Source of the DNA: an uncultured Chloroflexota bacterium
GTDB lineage: Bacteria; Chloroflexota; Anaerolineae; Caldilineales; Caldilineaceae
Length of the DNA stretch: 20,108 nucleotides
Direction of reading: 5' to 3'
Assembly: GCA_903858085.1 (NCBI GenBank)
Contig: CAIOHJ010000194.1
Location: forward strand, 1-20,108
A program made the translations under genes and the position numbers. Below the pieces are notes generated by a model, which saw nothing but the letters and a program-made list of their open reading frames with translations, made no database searches and was not told the DNA's origin. Shown piece by piece: positions 1 to 10,129 of this stretch. Numbering within the stretch: the first letter of the stretch is position 1; the number at the start of each line of letters is the position of its first letter.

Positions 1-1525
<1,525 letters not shown>

Positions 1526-1529
1526 CCGC

Positions 1530-2315
1530 TTATTCGGCCTCTGCCGGCACAGCTGCCGCAGAGGCCCCCCACGCCGCCGCCGGCATCAACCGGATCGTGC
1601 CAAAGGTCTCGTCCTGGAGCACCTCAATCTCGTGCAGTTTGACCAGCTCCAAAACCGCCAGAAAGGTCACCACCACCTCCAACCGTGTGGTGCCACGGCC
1701 CATCAACTCCTCAAACCGGATGACCTGAGCCCTCCCCAGGAGCGCCTTCAGGGAGGCGCGCACCACTTCGATCTGCTCTGCCACCGTGATCGGAAAGGAC
1801 TTGACTCGCGGGAGGGCCGCCGGCAGCCGCTGCAAAACCTGGCGCAGGGCCCGCTGCAATGCCTTCAGATCCAAACCGGCCATCTCCAGCCGCCGCACCA
1901 CCTCCGGCCTCGGCACTGTCCGCACATAGAGCCGCAGCCCGGATGCTTCCCGCCCCCGCAGCCACGCTGCCGCTGCCTTGAAACGGCGATAGTCGATCAG
2001 CTGACGCAAAAGCAGGTCGCCGCTCGCCTCCTCTTCCTCCTCCACCGGCGGGCGCGGCTTGGGCAACAGCTGGTACGATTTGATGTAGATGAGCCGGGAG
2101 GCCACCACCAAAAAATCCGCCAGAGCTCCTGGCTCGATCTCCTCCAACGCGTGGATCGTCTTTAAATACTGGTCGGTGACCCCCATCAGGCTGATCAGGC
2201 TGACATCCAGCTCACGCACCTCAATCATCTGCAACAACAGGTCCAGAGGGCCAGCAAAGGCCGGCTGCTGAACAGTGTACCCTGCACCGAACGGCTGGCT
2301 GCGTAGGAAATCCAT
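1530..2315 (-). CDS. scpA: Segregation and condensation protein A (ScpA kleisin)
   Basis: Kleisin subunit of the bacterial SMC-ScpAB condensin, which bridges SMC heads and helps compact and segregate the chromosome. The 261-residue length is usual for the family. The N-terminal FAGPLDLLLQMIEVRELDV segment (residues 19-37) is the family hallmark that contacts the SMC neck. An acidic linker (VEEEEEASGD, about 91-100) separates it from the C-terminal winged-helix part (about 195-250, FLAVLELVKLHEIEVLQ). A Shine-Dalgarno GGGGAG lies eight bases before the ATG, supporting this start. It begins 23 bases after the stop of the giant amidase gene on the same strand and may be its transcriptional passenger. 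No scpB is seen here, although scpA and scpB are adjacent in many genomes. The stop lies four bases from that of miaB. Confidence 0.93.
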   Translation of the reverse strand: MDFLRSQPFGAGYTVQQPAFAGPLDLLLQMIEVRELDVSLISLMGVTDQYLKTIHALEEIEPGALADFLVVASRLIYIKSYQLLPKPRPPVEEEEEASGDLLLRQLIDYRRFKAAAAWLRGREASGLRLYVRTVPRPEVVRRLEMAGLDLKALQRALRQVLQRLPAALPRVKSFPITVAEQIEVVRASLKALLGRAQVIRFEELMGRGTTRLEVVVTFLAVLELVKLHEIEVLQDETFGTIRLMPAAAWGASAAAVPAEAE

Positions 2316-2338
2316 TCTGTCAGCTCCCCGATGCCCCT

Positions 2339-5300
2339 CTAAAAATCCACTTCGAGGATACGAAAGCGCCTCCCCGCCCGCGCCATCTCGGCCAACAGCT
2401 GCCTTTCCTCCCCCTCGGTGCGCCCACCGATTCTCTCCACCCGACAGCCAGCAGCCACAAGCTGCTGTTCGCTGGCCGCCGTCACACCCGACTCATTGCC
2501 GACAATCGTCACATACTCCGCCACCATGGCCTCCTCCACCCGAACCCCCACCGTCGGCGAGAAGCGAGCCACATAGCTCTGTACGTCGGCAAAATGCTCA
2601 CCCATCCCCACATAGGCTGGGAAAAGCAGATAGTGACGGATCGCCTTGAGCCCGGTCCCCCGTTGGATCTGCTGAATCTGGTCAAAGAGCAGATCCCGCC
2701 AGCGATTGCCCTGCGTCCACTCACTGCCCGGACAGACCGTCAGGTTGTCTGGAAATTCCCGATGGCCCCAGACGCGCGCCAACGGAATCTTGAGCTCCTG
2801 CATCAGCCACGCAGCCAGATGGGCCCCCGCCTGCAACTGCGCCGAGGTCGGAATTTTTCCGTTCATAAAACTGCCGGCAAAGACGATCCCAACCGAATAG
2901 GTGTAGTGGCGCACCAGATGGTAGGCCGCCGTTTCCAACGCATTCGTCTGCTCGATCCGGCCGTCGGCATGCACGAAGTAGTGATACCCAATCCCAGGCC
3001 AGGCATCTTTGCCCCGGGCAGGGTCCGGAGCAATGTGCAGTTCGGCGATGCGCGCCGGCCCCACACGCGGCGGCGCTGCCGTGTGGTGGATGGCCAGATG
3101 GGTGATCTGGCTCAGTGAGCGCCGTTCATAGCGCAGCCGGCCATGTTTGGGCAGGCGCTCGGTGCTCTCCTGCAACGGTGGGGCTGGCACCACAAAGCCC
3201 TGCACCGCCAGAGTGCGCACATCGGCACGCAGGTGCAGCAGCTCCTCCTGCTGGCCACTGCGCTCCGCCATCAGCTGCTGGTTGCGCTCGCGCAGCAGCG
3301 CATTCTCACTCTCCAGATGGGCTACTGCCCGCTGCAACCCGCTGAGCTCCTCTCCCCCAGCCCCGCCTGCCCCAGCCGCACGCGCCACCCTCAACAGCGC
3401 TGCCTTCCACCCTCTCCCGGCCAGCCATTCACGCCCCGGCGAAGCTGTCTCGCGCAGCTCCCCGATCCCTTGCACATTCTCCAAGGTCAGCTGCGGGCAG
3501 CGCTTCAGCAGCCAGCCCAGCAGAGCGCCCCCTGCATCGATCTGTGCTTCCGTGGGCAGCCCCCCCCACCGCAGATCCCCCGCAAACGCAACGCTCACCG
3601 CATTGCGCACATACGGCTCCGGGGTGTCAGGCACCTGGTCGAGCGGCTGGGTCTGCTGTACCGCCCCATCCGCCATCACGACAAAATCGTACAACAACCC
3701 GGGCCATTCCCGGCAGTGCTCGGCAGCCAATCCCTCCAGGGGGCTCTCCGCCGGAGCCCCGGTGTCGTAGACGACAATCGAACGAACCGCAGCCAGGTCG
3801 CGCGCCACATACCGGTGCGGCGCACGCGGCAGGCTTTCGATCTTCTGGTACAGACGAAACCCGCTGCCCACAATTTCCAGCCGCTCCATCGACCGACGGC
3901 GCAGCTCGCCAACTTCCAGCTGCAGCTGGTGCACCAAACGCTGCGCTGCCTGCTCCCTGACCGCAGCCTCGCTCGCCTGGGCTGTCAAACTCTGGGCCAA
4001 CAGTTCAAGCTCGTTGACCCGCTGTGCCACTTCGCTGGCACGCCCGGCATCGACCGCCCCCGACCCCAATGCCGCCAGATGCAGACGAACCTGCCGTACC
4101 AGGAGCTCCTTCCAACGAACCCCCCGATAAAAGGTCTCCCCTGGGCTCTTCCCAGAGACCAGTTCACCAAACCCCAGAATCGCCCCGGTCTCCAACCCCA
4201 TGTTCTGCGCCAGCCATGCACAGAGCCGCCCCGCTGCATCCAGCTGTGGCAGCGGCGGCGGCAACAGATCAAAGTGGCCCGCCAGACAGACGTTGACCCC
4301 CTGCTCCGACCAGATCTGATCCGGCTGGGCCACCTCTTCCAGATCCTTGACCTTCCAAATCTCTCCAGCCACATCCACGACATAGTCGTAGGCGATCCCA
4401 GGATAGCCACGCCGAATGTGCGCCTGCGCAATCCGTTCCAGCCCCAGCCGAGGATGGCTGCCACTTTGATGGATGACCACATACCGGATCTGGTTGAGAT
4501 CGCGCCGAGCATAGGGGGCCTCGCTGCGCAGCAGCCGACGGCTGATGTCGGTGGAGAGCCGCACAGGCAGCAACGGTTCTCCCGGCCTGCCAGCCAGCGC
4601 GCCACTGCCAGCCACTGCCTCGATCGTCAACCAACGGGTCAGCACAGCAGCCCCCCGCTGTTTGAACCAGGTCACCCCCTCATGCACCAGATCCAGTTCC
4701 AAGGTATAGTTGCCCGGCTCGTCAGGCAACGCTATCCGCACATCCACCACCACCCGCTGGCCCGACACCACATCATCAGGAATGTCGGTGCGCAGCTCCT
4801 TGGAGGCAGCCAGCGGCAGCAGCCGTCGGTTGCGGTAGTACCGATACCCAATCCGCAATGGGTTGCCCCCCCCCCAACGCCAGGTCAACGTGCCCACATT
4901 GCGCAGCGTCACCTGCGCCGCAATCGTCTGCCCAGCCAGAAGCCGCGCCGGGAAATGGTCGGAGACCCACTCGACCCCATACTCAGGCAGCGCCCCCTCA
5001 CGCTGCCCACGCCGCTTGACTGCTCCTGCCTCGGCAACATGCAGCAGTTCCTCTTCCCCACTGTCAGGCAGGAGGGCGTCCCCCTGCACCGGCTGAATCG
5101 CCCCCCCCACCGGCTTTGCAGGCTCCCGCCAACGCAGGTCACTGACAAGCGCCTGCTGAAAATCCTCGATCACCCCCTGTTTGCCCTCAATGTACCAACG
5201 ATCCAACGCTGGCCAACGATAAAGCAGAGCCGCCCGAATCTGCTGGGCCCCAGGCTGATGGTTCCAGGTGTCGACCTCCGCATACATCGCCTGCACCCAG

Positions 5301-6208
5301 CCACTGTTCTGGTCCACCCATGGCTGCACCTGCCCCACCTCCGTCAAAAAAACCGGCAGGTGACGCAGCGCAGCAGGAACTGCCCCCATAAAATCCAGGT
5401 AGGTGCGAAATTGCTGATGACGATTTTGAAACGGCGGCACCAGTTTCGCCGGGCTCGTCACCAAAGCAGGATCCGCCCCGTGCGTGTAGGCATGCAACGT
5501 AAACCCGTCACAGCCCTCTGGCCCCAGAAGGGTCAATATGTCTTGAAAGTATTGTACCCAATCCCCATTGGGATTGCCCGGATAGATCGTCTGCGTGTTC
5601 CAGGGGGCCACAGCACCCACCAACACCAAATCTTCTTCATGGCCAGGCAGACGGTGGATCGCCTCCCGACAGAGGCGGTAGCAGCGGATGTAGAGCTCCG
5701 GCGTGATCACCTCTCCAGGGCTGATCATCGCCCCCCGCGTGCTGCGGATCTCAGACGAGTGGTCGGGCAGAACATTGAATCGAATGGCCACCCCCCGCCG
5801 TGTCGGGTCAGCCAGGTCAGGGGGACCGTCGCGCTGGGTCTGGTGACGAGCCCAGTCAATCTTGACCCCCGGGCGCTCCACCGCGTAGTTCATCTCGTTG
5901 CCGATCACCCAGATCCGAGCCCCCCGGCTGGTCCCCACAAAATTTGCCACCCGCCGGGCAAAGGCCTCGTACTGGCTGCTGTGAGGAATCGTCCCCTCCG
6001 GCTCGTGGCCATGATTGAGACGGACCAGGATCCCCAGCCCCTGGCTGGCATAGCTGGTGTAGTCCACACCGCTCAGATCAGCCGGGTCGTGGCCCAGCAC
6101 CTCAGAAAAGAGAATCCAGCCAGCTTTCCTGGCAGCCAACATCAGCTGCTCGCCGCCAGGTTCCTGGATTCCAAAAATGTAGGGTGAATCAAACAACGCT
6201 CGTGGCAT
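2339..6208 (-). CDS. Giant cell-wall protein: glycosidase-like barrel, Ig-like domain, three amidase/PGRP-type domains (one active), cell-wall-binding-like tail
   Basis: Probable peptidoglycan hydrolase of 1289 residues. Residues 1-360 resemble a clan-A glycoside hydrolase, with acid/base Glu105 in IGNEMN and nucleophile Glu290 in FLTEVG. About 410-530 is an Ig-like domain (NVGTLTWRW). Three T7-lysozyme-like amidase domains follow at about 572-717, 808-942 and 1035-1182. Only the third keeps all zinc ligands: His1041, His1149 (GHREFPDN) and Cys1159 (CPG). The first keeps His580 but has GF and SPG in place of GH and CPG; the second has Tyr814, GI and SPG. Coiled coils (about 722-777, 953-1002) separate them. 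The tail (1190-1289, VTIVG...GCRVERIGG) resembles cell-wall-binding repeat 2. The start at 6208 was chosen over the ATG at 6262: it aligns with the upstream paralogue (MPRALFDSPYIFG against MPRPMLDSPYLFG) and has GGAG five bases upstream. No signal peptide or membrane segment is visible. The glycosidase substrate is unknown. Confidence 0.85.
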   Translation of the reverse strand: MPRALFDSPYIFGIQEPGGEQLMLAARKAGWILFSEVLGHDPADLSGVDYTSYASQGLGILVRLNHGHEPEGTIPHSSQYEAFARRVANFVGTSRGARIWVIGNEMNYAVERPGVKIDWARHQTQRDGPPDLADPTRRGVAIRFNVLPDHSSEIRSTRGAMISPGEVITPELYIRCYRLCREAIHRLPGHEEDLVLVGAVAPWNTQTIYPGNPNGDWVQYFQDILTLLGPEGCDGFTLHAYTHGADPALVTSPAKLVPPFQNRHQQFRTYLDFMGAVPAALRHLPVFLTEVGQVQPWVDQNSGWVQAMYAEVDTWNHQPGAQQIRAALLYRWPALDRWYIEGKQGVIEDFQQALVSDLRWREPAKPVGGAIQPVQGDALLPDSGEEELLHVAEAGAVKRRGQREGALPEYGVEWVSDHFPARLLAGQTIAAQVTLRNVGTLTWRWGGGNPLRIGYRYYRNRRLLPLAASKELRTDIPDDVVSGQRVVVDVRIALPDEPGNYTLELDLVHEGVTWFKQRGAAVLTRWLTIEAVAGSGALAGRPGEPLLPVRLSTDISRRLLRSEAPYARRDLNQIRYVVIHQSGSHPRLGLERIAQAHIRRGYPGIAYDYVVDVAGEIWKVKDLEEVAQPDQIWSEQGVNVCLAGHFDLLPPPLPQLDAAGRLCAWLAQNMGLETGAILGFGELVSGKSPGETFYRGVRWKELLVRQVRLHLAALGSGAVDAGRASEVAQRVNELELLAQSLTAQASEAAVREQAAQRLVHQLQLEVGELRRRSMERLEIVGSGFRLYQKIESLPRAPHRYVARDLAAVRSIVVYDTGAPAESPLEGLAAEHCREWPGLLYDFVVMADGAVQQTQPLDQVPDTPEPYVRNAVSVAFAGDLRWGGLPTEAQIDAGGALLGWLLKRCPQLTLENVQGIGELRETASPGREWLAGRGWKAALLRVARAAGAGGAGGEELSGLQRAVAHLESENALLRERNQQLMAERSGQQEELLHLRADVRTLAVQGFVVPAPPLQESTERLPKHGRLRYERRSLSQITHLAIHHTAAPPRVGPARIAELHIAPDPARGKDAWPGIGYHYFVHADGRIEQTNALETAAYHLVRHYTYSVGIVFAGSFMNGKIPTSAQLQAGAHLAAWLMQELKIPLARVWGHREFPDNLTVCPGSEWTQGNRWRDLLFDQIQQIQRGTGLKAIRHYLLFPAYVGMGEHFADVQSYVARFSPTVGVRVEEAMVAEYVTIVGNESGVTAASEQQLVAAGCRVERIGGRTEGEERQLLAEMARAGRRFRILEVDF

Positions 6209-6268
6209 GCATGCTCCAGGTCGATCGCGCACAATCGACACGGGATGGCCTCCCAAAATCAAGCGATG

Positions 6269-9200
6269 TCAAGGTCTGTTCTGGCCAGGAATATCGCCCA
6301 TCCCCGATGGTGCCAGCCGCAAAGGCGCCACTGCACGTTCTGTGGCCACCGTCGCCGCCTGAGAGAGCGGATCCAAAATATAGGCGGGCAACGTATAACA
6401 GTCAGGCGGCAGATAGGGAAGTGGATCGGAAAAACCACCCCAGCCATCGGTGCGCGTGTACGGGGCAACCCGAATCGCCAGATGCAGGTGGGGCCCAGTG
6501 CTCCCCCCCGTGTTCCCCGAGCGGCCAATCCGCTGCCGACGGCTGACCGGCTGGTTGAGGGCCACATCGACCGTTGAAAGATGCGCATACAGAGACTCGC
6601 CCCATGCATGGCGCACCAACAGATAGTTGCCAAAGCCCCCCGCCTCAAATCCAATCTGGGCAACAACCCCGCTCTCCAGCGACCACAGCTCAACCCCAAC
6701 CGGCGTGGAAAAGTCAACGCCGTTGTGCCCCAGCAGGGCAACCCCGTCGTATTTGAACCGGGCATAAAACGCCGAGTTCTCTCCCCAAAGCTGGCCGATG
6801 GGGTAGCGCCCCTCAAAGGGCGGGCTGAGATACGTCCCCGTCTCCGGATTCGGGATGGTCGTTCCAGGCAGCACCCTGGCTGGTTTCAACAGAGCGCCGC
6901 TGCCCGGAGTCGCCTCCGCCAGCCAGCCACGCACCTCTCCGCCAGGCGGGGTCAGAATTGCGCCAGCACGCCACCAGCCAAGCCCGTCGACCTGCTGCGG
7001 GCCTTGTAGAAGCACCGCTGTCGTCTGCGGGCGCAAAGCCCCCTGCACATCATCTGCTGGCTTGTTGGCGCTGCCTGGGCTTTTGCGCACGTTGACAAAG
7101 TCAGCGGTCACCACCAACGCACCGACCCGCAGACCCGGCGGTGTGACCGGGTCTGCGATCTTCTGCAGCAGCACCTCACCGCCCGTCGTCGCCTCTGCTA
7201 TCCACCCAGCCAGGCTCTGTCCCTGCTGAAGCAGGTTTTGGACCTGCCACCAGAGCAGTCCGTCCACAGAGGCAGGACCCGCTGCGATCGTCCCCACAAC
7301 GCCCGGGCCGACCTCCGCCACGATATCTGCCGGCCCTTTGCCGACAAACCCCGCTGTGCGCCGCAACCGCACACTGGTCGTGGTCTGAAAGCGATTGCCC
7401 GGCACAAAGGTGTATTTGGGCGGTTCGGCCGCCGGCGGCGCCACCACTTCCAGCAGAAGCTCTCCGTCAGGAAGCTGCCGCGCCACCCACCCTTCCACCT
7501 GACCCAGCGCAGGCAACTGTCCGCTCGCTTTCCACCAGGCCATTCCGTCGGCCTGTACCGGCCCCTGCTGCAGCAGCAACGTTGTGTTCGCAGCCACCAG
7601 CGCGATCGTGTCGCTGGCTGGCTTGTTGGTAGACCCCGGCGTGCGCCGCATCCGCACAGCGGTCTTGGTGCGCACCAGAGCACCCGGAACAAACGGATCC
7701 GCTCCAGGGGTTGCTGCGGGCACGCCGCTGACGGTTCTCGGCTGCTGCCTCTCCAGCAGCACAACCCCATTTTGCGTATACTGTGCCACCCAGCCGTCGA
7801 CCGTTGTCCCGTTCAAAGGGCCCCTCACAGACCAGTATGGAAGCCCGTCAGCCATCACGAAGATCGGGTCGCTGACCGTCAGAAGAGCGGCTTTGGCAAG
7901 CGGGCCCAGCACGGGGCCGGCCGGCTGGCGGCGAAAGTTGACTGCATCCAGTGTGCGCACCTGTTCCCCTTGCCGGTAGTCCGCCGGACGCAGGGTCCCA
8001 AAGCTCTCCTGGGCCAACAGCACGACGCCATCCAAGGTATACTGCGCCAGCCAGCCGTTGCGCGCCTCCCCGTTGAAGAGCAGACGCACAGGCCAGTGGG
8101 GCAACCCACCGCTCATTGTAGGGGGCGTGCTGCGGACGGTGGCTTGCAGACCGGCCGGCACCACCCCGATCACCTGGCCTCCGGGCGCAGCCCGCAAGTT
8201 GACCTGGGTCAGGGTGCGCACAACATCCCCCACCTTGTACTGGGCCGGGCTGGGCGGCGACTCCCGCCAACGGTAGTCGTTTGCAAGCGCTGCTCGAAAA
8301 TCGTCCATCACACCGTTTTTGCCGTCGATATACCACTTGTCATAGCGACGCCAACGATAGAGCAGCAAGGCACGAATCTGCTGCGCAGCCGGCTGGCGGT
8401 TCCATCGGTCGATTTCGGCGTAGGCCGCCTGTACCCAGCCGTTGTTGCGATCCAGCCAGGCAATATCTTGGTCGGTCTCGGTGATGAACACCGGCAGCGT
8501 ACGCATGTTCGCCGGAATGGCATTCATGAAGTTGCGATAGGCCTGAAAATGGAAGTACCGATTCTGAAACGGGGGGCTCATCGTCGAAGTGTCGGCGATC
8601 AGCGCAGGGTCACTGCCGTGCGTGTAGGTATGCAGGGTGATTCCGTCGCAGCCAGCAGGGCCCAGCGCATTCAAAATATCGGTGAAATAGACGATCCAGT
8701 CCCCAATCGGGTTGGTCGGATAGGTGAGCTCGGCGTTCCACGGGGCCACTGCGCCGACGACAACCAAATCGCTGCCATGCCCTGGCAAGGCGCGAATGGC
8801 CTCTCGGCAGCGGCGGAAACAGTTGATGTAGTCAGCCGGCAAGATCGGCCTGAGGCCTGCACGGGCCGAAGCCAGTGCGGGGGCTGCGGCGCGCACCTGC
8901 GGTTGCAGCGCACTGAAACGGGTCGGACTGCCCCGGCCCAAGGGGTCTTGGTCCACCCCCTGCACGGCAACGCCGCTGGCGGGCGCACCCAGCGCTCGCG
9001 CTGCCCCACTTTGGGGCCACTCCTGGCTGTGGTTCATCTCATTCCCAATGATCCAGATGCGACAGCCAGGGCTGGCGGCCACAAAATTCGCGACCCGCTG
9101 TACAAAGGCCGGGTAATTCTCTGGCGCTGGGATCGTGCCTACAGCCCCGTAGCCGTTGTTGATGCGCACCATGATACCGTAGTCCTGGTCGCTGTACGGC

Positions 9201-9352
9201 CGGTAGTCGACGCCGCTGCGGTCGTTGGGGTCGCTGCCGACTGCCTCCGTAAAGAGCACCCAGCCCCGGCGCCCAGATTGTGCCATGAGCCATTCGCCGC
9301 CCGGGTCGTGCAAACCAAAAAGGTAGGGAGAATCCAACATGGGTCTTGGCAT
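6269..9352 (-). CDS. Giant cell-wall protein: glycosidase-like barrel, five SH3-like repeats, M23 endopeptidase
   Basis: Probable murein hydrolase of 1027 residues, paralogous to the next gene downstream over its first 360 residues. The barrel keeps Glu105 (IGNEMN) and Glu292 (FITETD) as clan-A glycoside hydrolase catalytic candidates, plus GCDGITLHTYTHGSDPALI. Five bacterial SH3-like repeats follow at about 371-450, 459-536, 556-637, 649-730 and 742-824, each opening with a VRT/VNxR-type strand and closing with GW(L/V/I)A...G.(V/L)LL. Such repeats usually bind cell-wall peptides. The M23 domain (about 845-990) is complete: His876 and Asp880 (HNGVD), His924 (YAHLS), His955 and His957 (GPHLHLAI). 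M23 enzymes cut peptide cross-links. No signal peptide is visible. The gene starts 23 bases after livF ends, with only a distant GGAG (13 bases), so coupling to livF is likely. Its stop lies 60 bases before the next start. Confidence 0.87.
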   Translation of the reverse strand: MPRPMLDSPYLFGLHDPGGEWLMAQSGRRGWVLFTEAVGSDPNDRSGVDYRPYSDQDYGIMVRINNGYGAVGTIPAPENYPAFVQRVANFVAASPGCRIWIIGNEMNHSQEWPQSGAARALGAPASGVAVQGVDQDPLGRGSPTRFSALQPQVRAAAPALASARAGLRPILPADYINCFRRCREAIRALPGHGSDLVVVGAVAPWNAELTYPTNPIGDWIVYFTDILNALGPAGCDGITLHTYTHGSDPALIADTSTMSPPFQNRYFHFQAYRNFMNAIPANMRTLPVFITETDQDIAWLDRNNGWVQAAYAEIDRWNRQPAAQQIRALLLYRWRRYDKWYIDGKNGVMDDFRAALANDYRWRESPPSPAQYKVGDVVRTLTQVNLRAAPGGQVIGVVPAGLQATVRSTPPTMSGGLPHWPVRLLFNGEARNGWLAQYTLDGVVLLAQESFGTLRPADYRQGEQVRTLDAVNFRRQPAGPVLGPLAKAALLTVSDPIFVMADGLPYWSVRGPLNGTTVDGWVAQYTQNGVVLLERQQPRTVSGVPAATPGADPFVPGALVRTKTAVRMRRTPGSTNKPASDTIALVAANTTLLLQQGPVQADGMAWWKASGQLPALGQVEGWVARQLPDGELLLEVVAPPAAEPPKYTFVPGNRFQTTTSVRLRRTAGFVGKGPADIVAEVGPGVVGTIAAGPASVDGLLWWQVQNLLQQGQSLAGWIAEATTGGEVLLQKIADPVTPPGLRVGALVVTADFVNVRKSPGSANKPADDVQGALRPQTTAVLLQGPQQVDGLGWWRAGAILTPPGGEVRGWLAEATPGSGALLKPARVLPGTTIPNPETGTYLSPPFEGRYPIGQLWGENSAFYARFKYDGVALLGHNGVDFSTPVGVELWSLESGVVAQIGFEAGGFGNYLLVRHAWGESLYAHLSTVDVALNQPVSRRQRIGRSGNTGGSTGPHLHLAIRVAPYTRTDGWGGFSDPLPYLPPDCYTLPAYILDPLSQAATVATERAVAPLRLAPSGMGDIPGQNRP

Positions 9353-9375
9353 CGTATTTTTCTTGCTCCGCTGTT

Positions 9376-10080
9376 TTAACTGCCTAGGTAGGCCTCGCGC
9401 ACCTGTGAACTTGCCAGCACTTCGCTGGCCGGCCCTTCCAACACCACCGTGCCCGTCTCCAACACATAGGCACGGTGCGCGATCGAGAGCGCTGCATGTG
9501 CGTTCTGCTCGACCAACAGGATCGTGGTGCCCTGTTCGTTGATGCTCCGAACGATCCGAAAAATCTGCTCGACCAGGAGCGGGGCCAACCCCATCGACGG
9601 CTCGTCGAGCAACAACAGGCGCGGTCGGCTCATCAACGCCCGCCCGATTGCCAGCATCTGCTGCTCGCCGCCGGAGAGCGTGCCTCCCCGCTGGCGCAGC
9701 CGCTCACGCAACCGCGGAAACAGCGCCAGCACCCGCTCCAGGTCGGCGCGGATCGCCGGCTTGTCGTTGCGGGTGAAGGCCCCCAACTCCAAATTTTCTT
9801 CCACGGTCAGCCGGGCAAAAATCCGGCGTCCCTCCGGCGACTGCGAAATCCCCAGCCGCATCACCGCATGGGCCGGCAACGGGTCAATCGGCTGGCCATC
9901 CAACAGTATCCTCCCCAGACGCGGCTTGATCAGGCCGCTGATGGCGCGCAGCGTGGTACTCTTGCCGGCACCATTGGAGCCGATCAAGGTGACGATCTCC
10001 CCTTGACGCACTGTCAGAGAAACCCCTTTGAGCGCATGGATCCGGTCGTAGTAGGTGTGAATCTGCTCAAGCACCAGCAT
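9376..10080 (-). CDS. livF: Branched-chain amino acid ABC transporter ATP-binding protein LivF
   Basis: One of the two cytoplasmic ATPases that power the liv high-affinity branched-chain amino acid/amide importer. Length 234 residues, close to usual. Walker A GSNGAGKST is at 34-42, signature LSGGEQQM at 136-143 and Walker B LLLLDEPSMGLAP from 155. The VEQN segment in place of an H-loop Asp-His and the ending EAYLG are LivF traits. The start at 10080 (MLVLEQIHTYY) is preferred to the in-frame ATG at 10116 because AGGAG lies nine bases before it and family members begin here. It follows livG by 49 bases. The substrate class is set by family membership and could also be urea or short-chain amides, which use the same transporter family. 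Confidence 0.95.
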   Translation of the reverse strand: MLVLEQIHTYYDRIHALKGVSLTVRQGEIVTLIGSNGAGKSTTLRAISGLIKPRLGRILLDGQPIDPLPAHAVMRLGISQSPEGRRIFARLTVEENLELGAFTRNDKPAIRADLERVLALFPRLRERLRQRGGTLSGGEQQMLAIGRALMSRPRLLLLDEPSMGLAPLLVEQIFRIVRSINEQGTTILLVEQNAHAALSIAHRAYVLETGTVVLEGPASEVLASSQVREAYLGS

Positions 10081-10129
10081 GCATCTCTTCTCCTGCACTC
10101 CCTCTCTTCCAGCCATTCCAGCAGGCTGT

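Noticed and set aside
3143..6187. 1014-codon plus-strand open frame opposite the amidase gene
   Set aside because: Pro/Arg/Gln/His-rich translation without domains; shadow of the well-supported minus-strand protein.
7238..9379. 713-codon plus-strand open frame opposite the M23 gene
   Set aside because: Same reasoning: the minus strand has catalytic M23 and SH3 motifs, the plus strand none.
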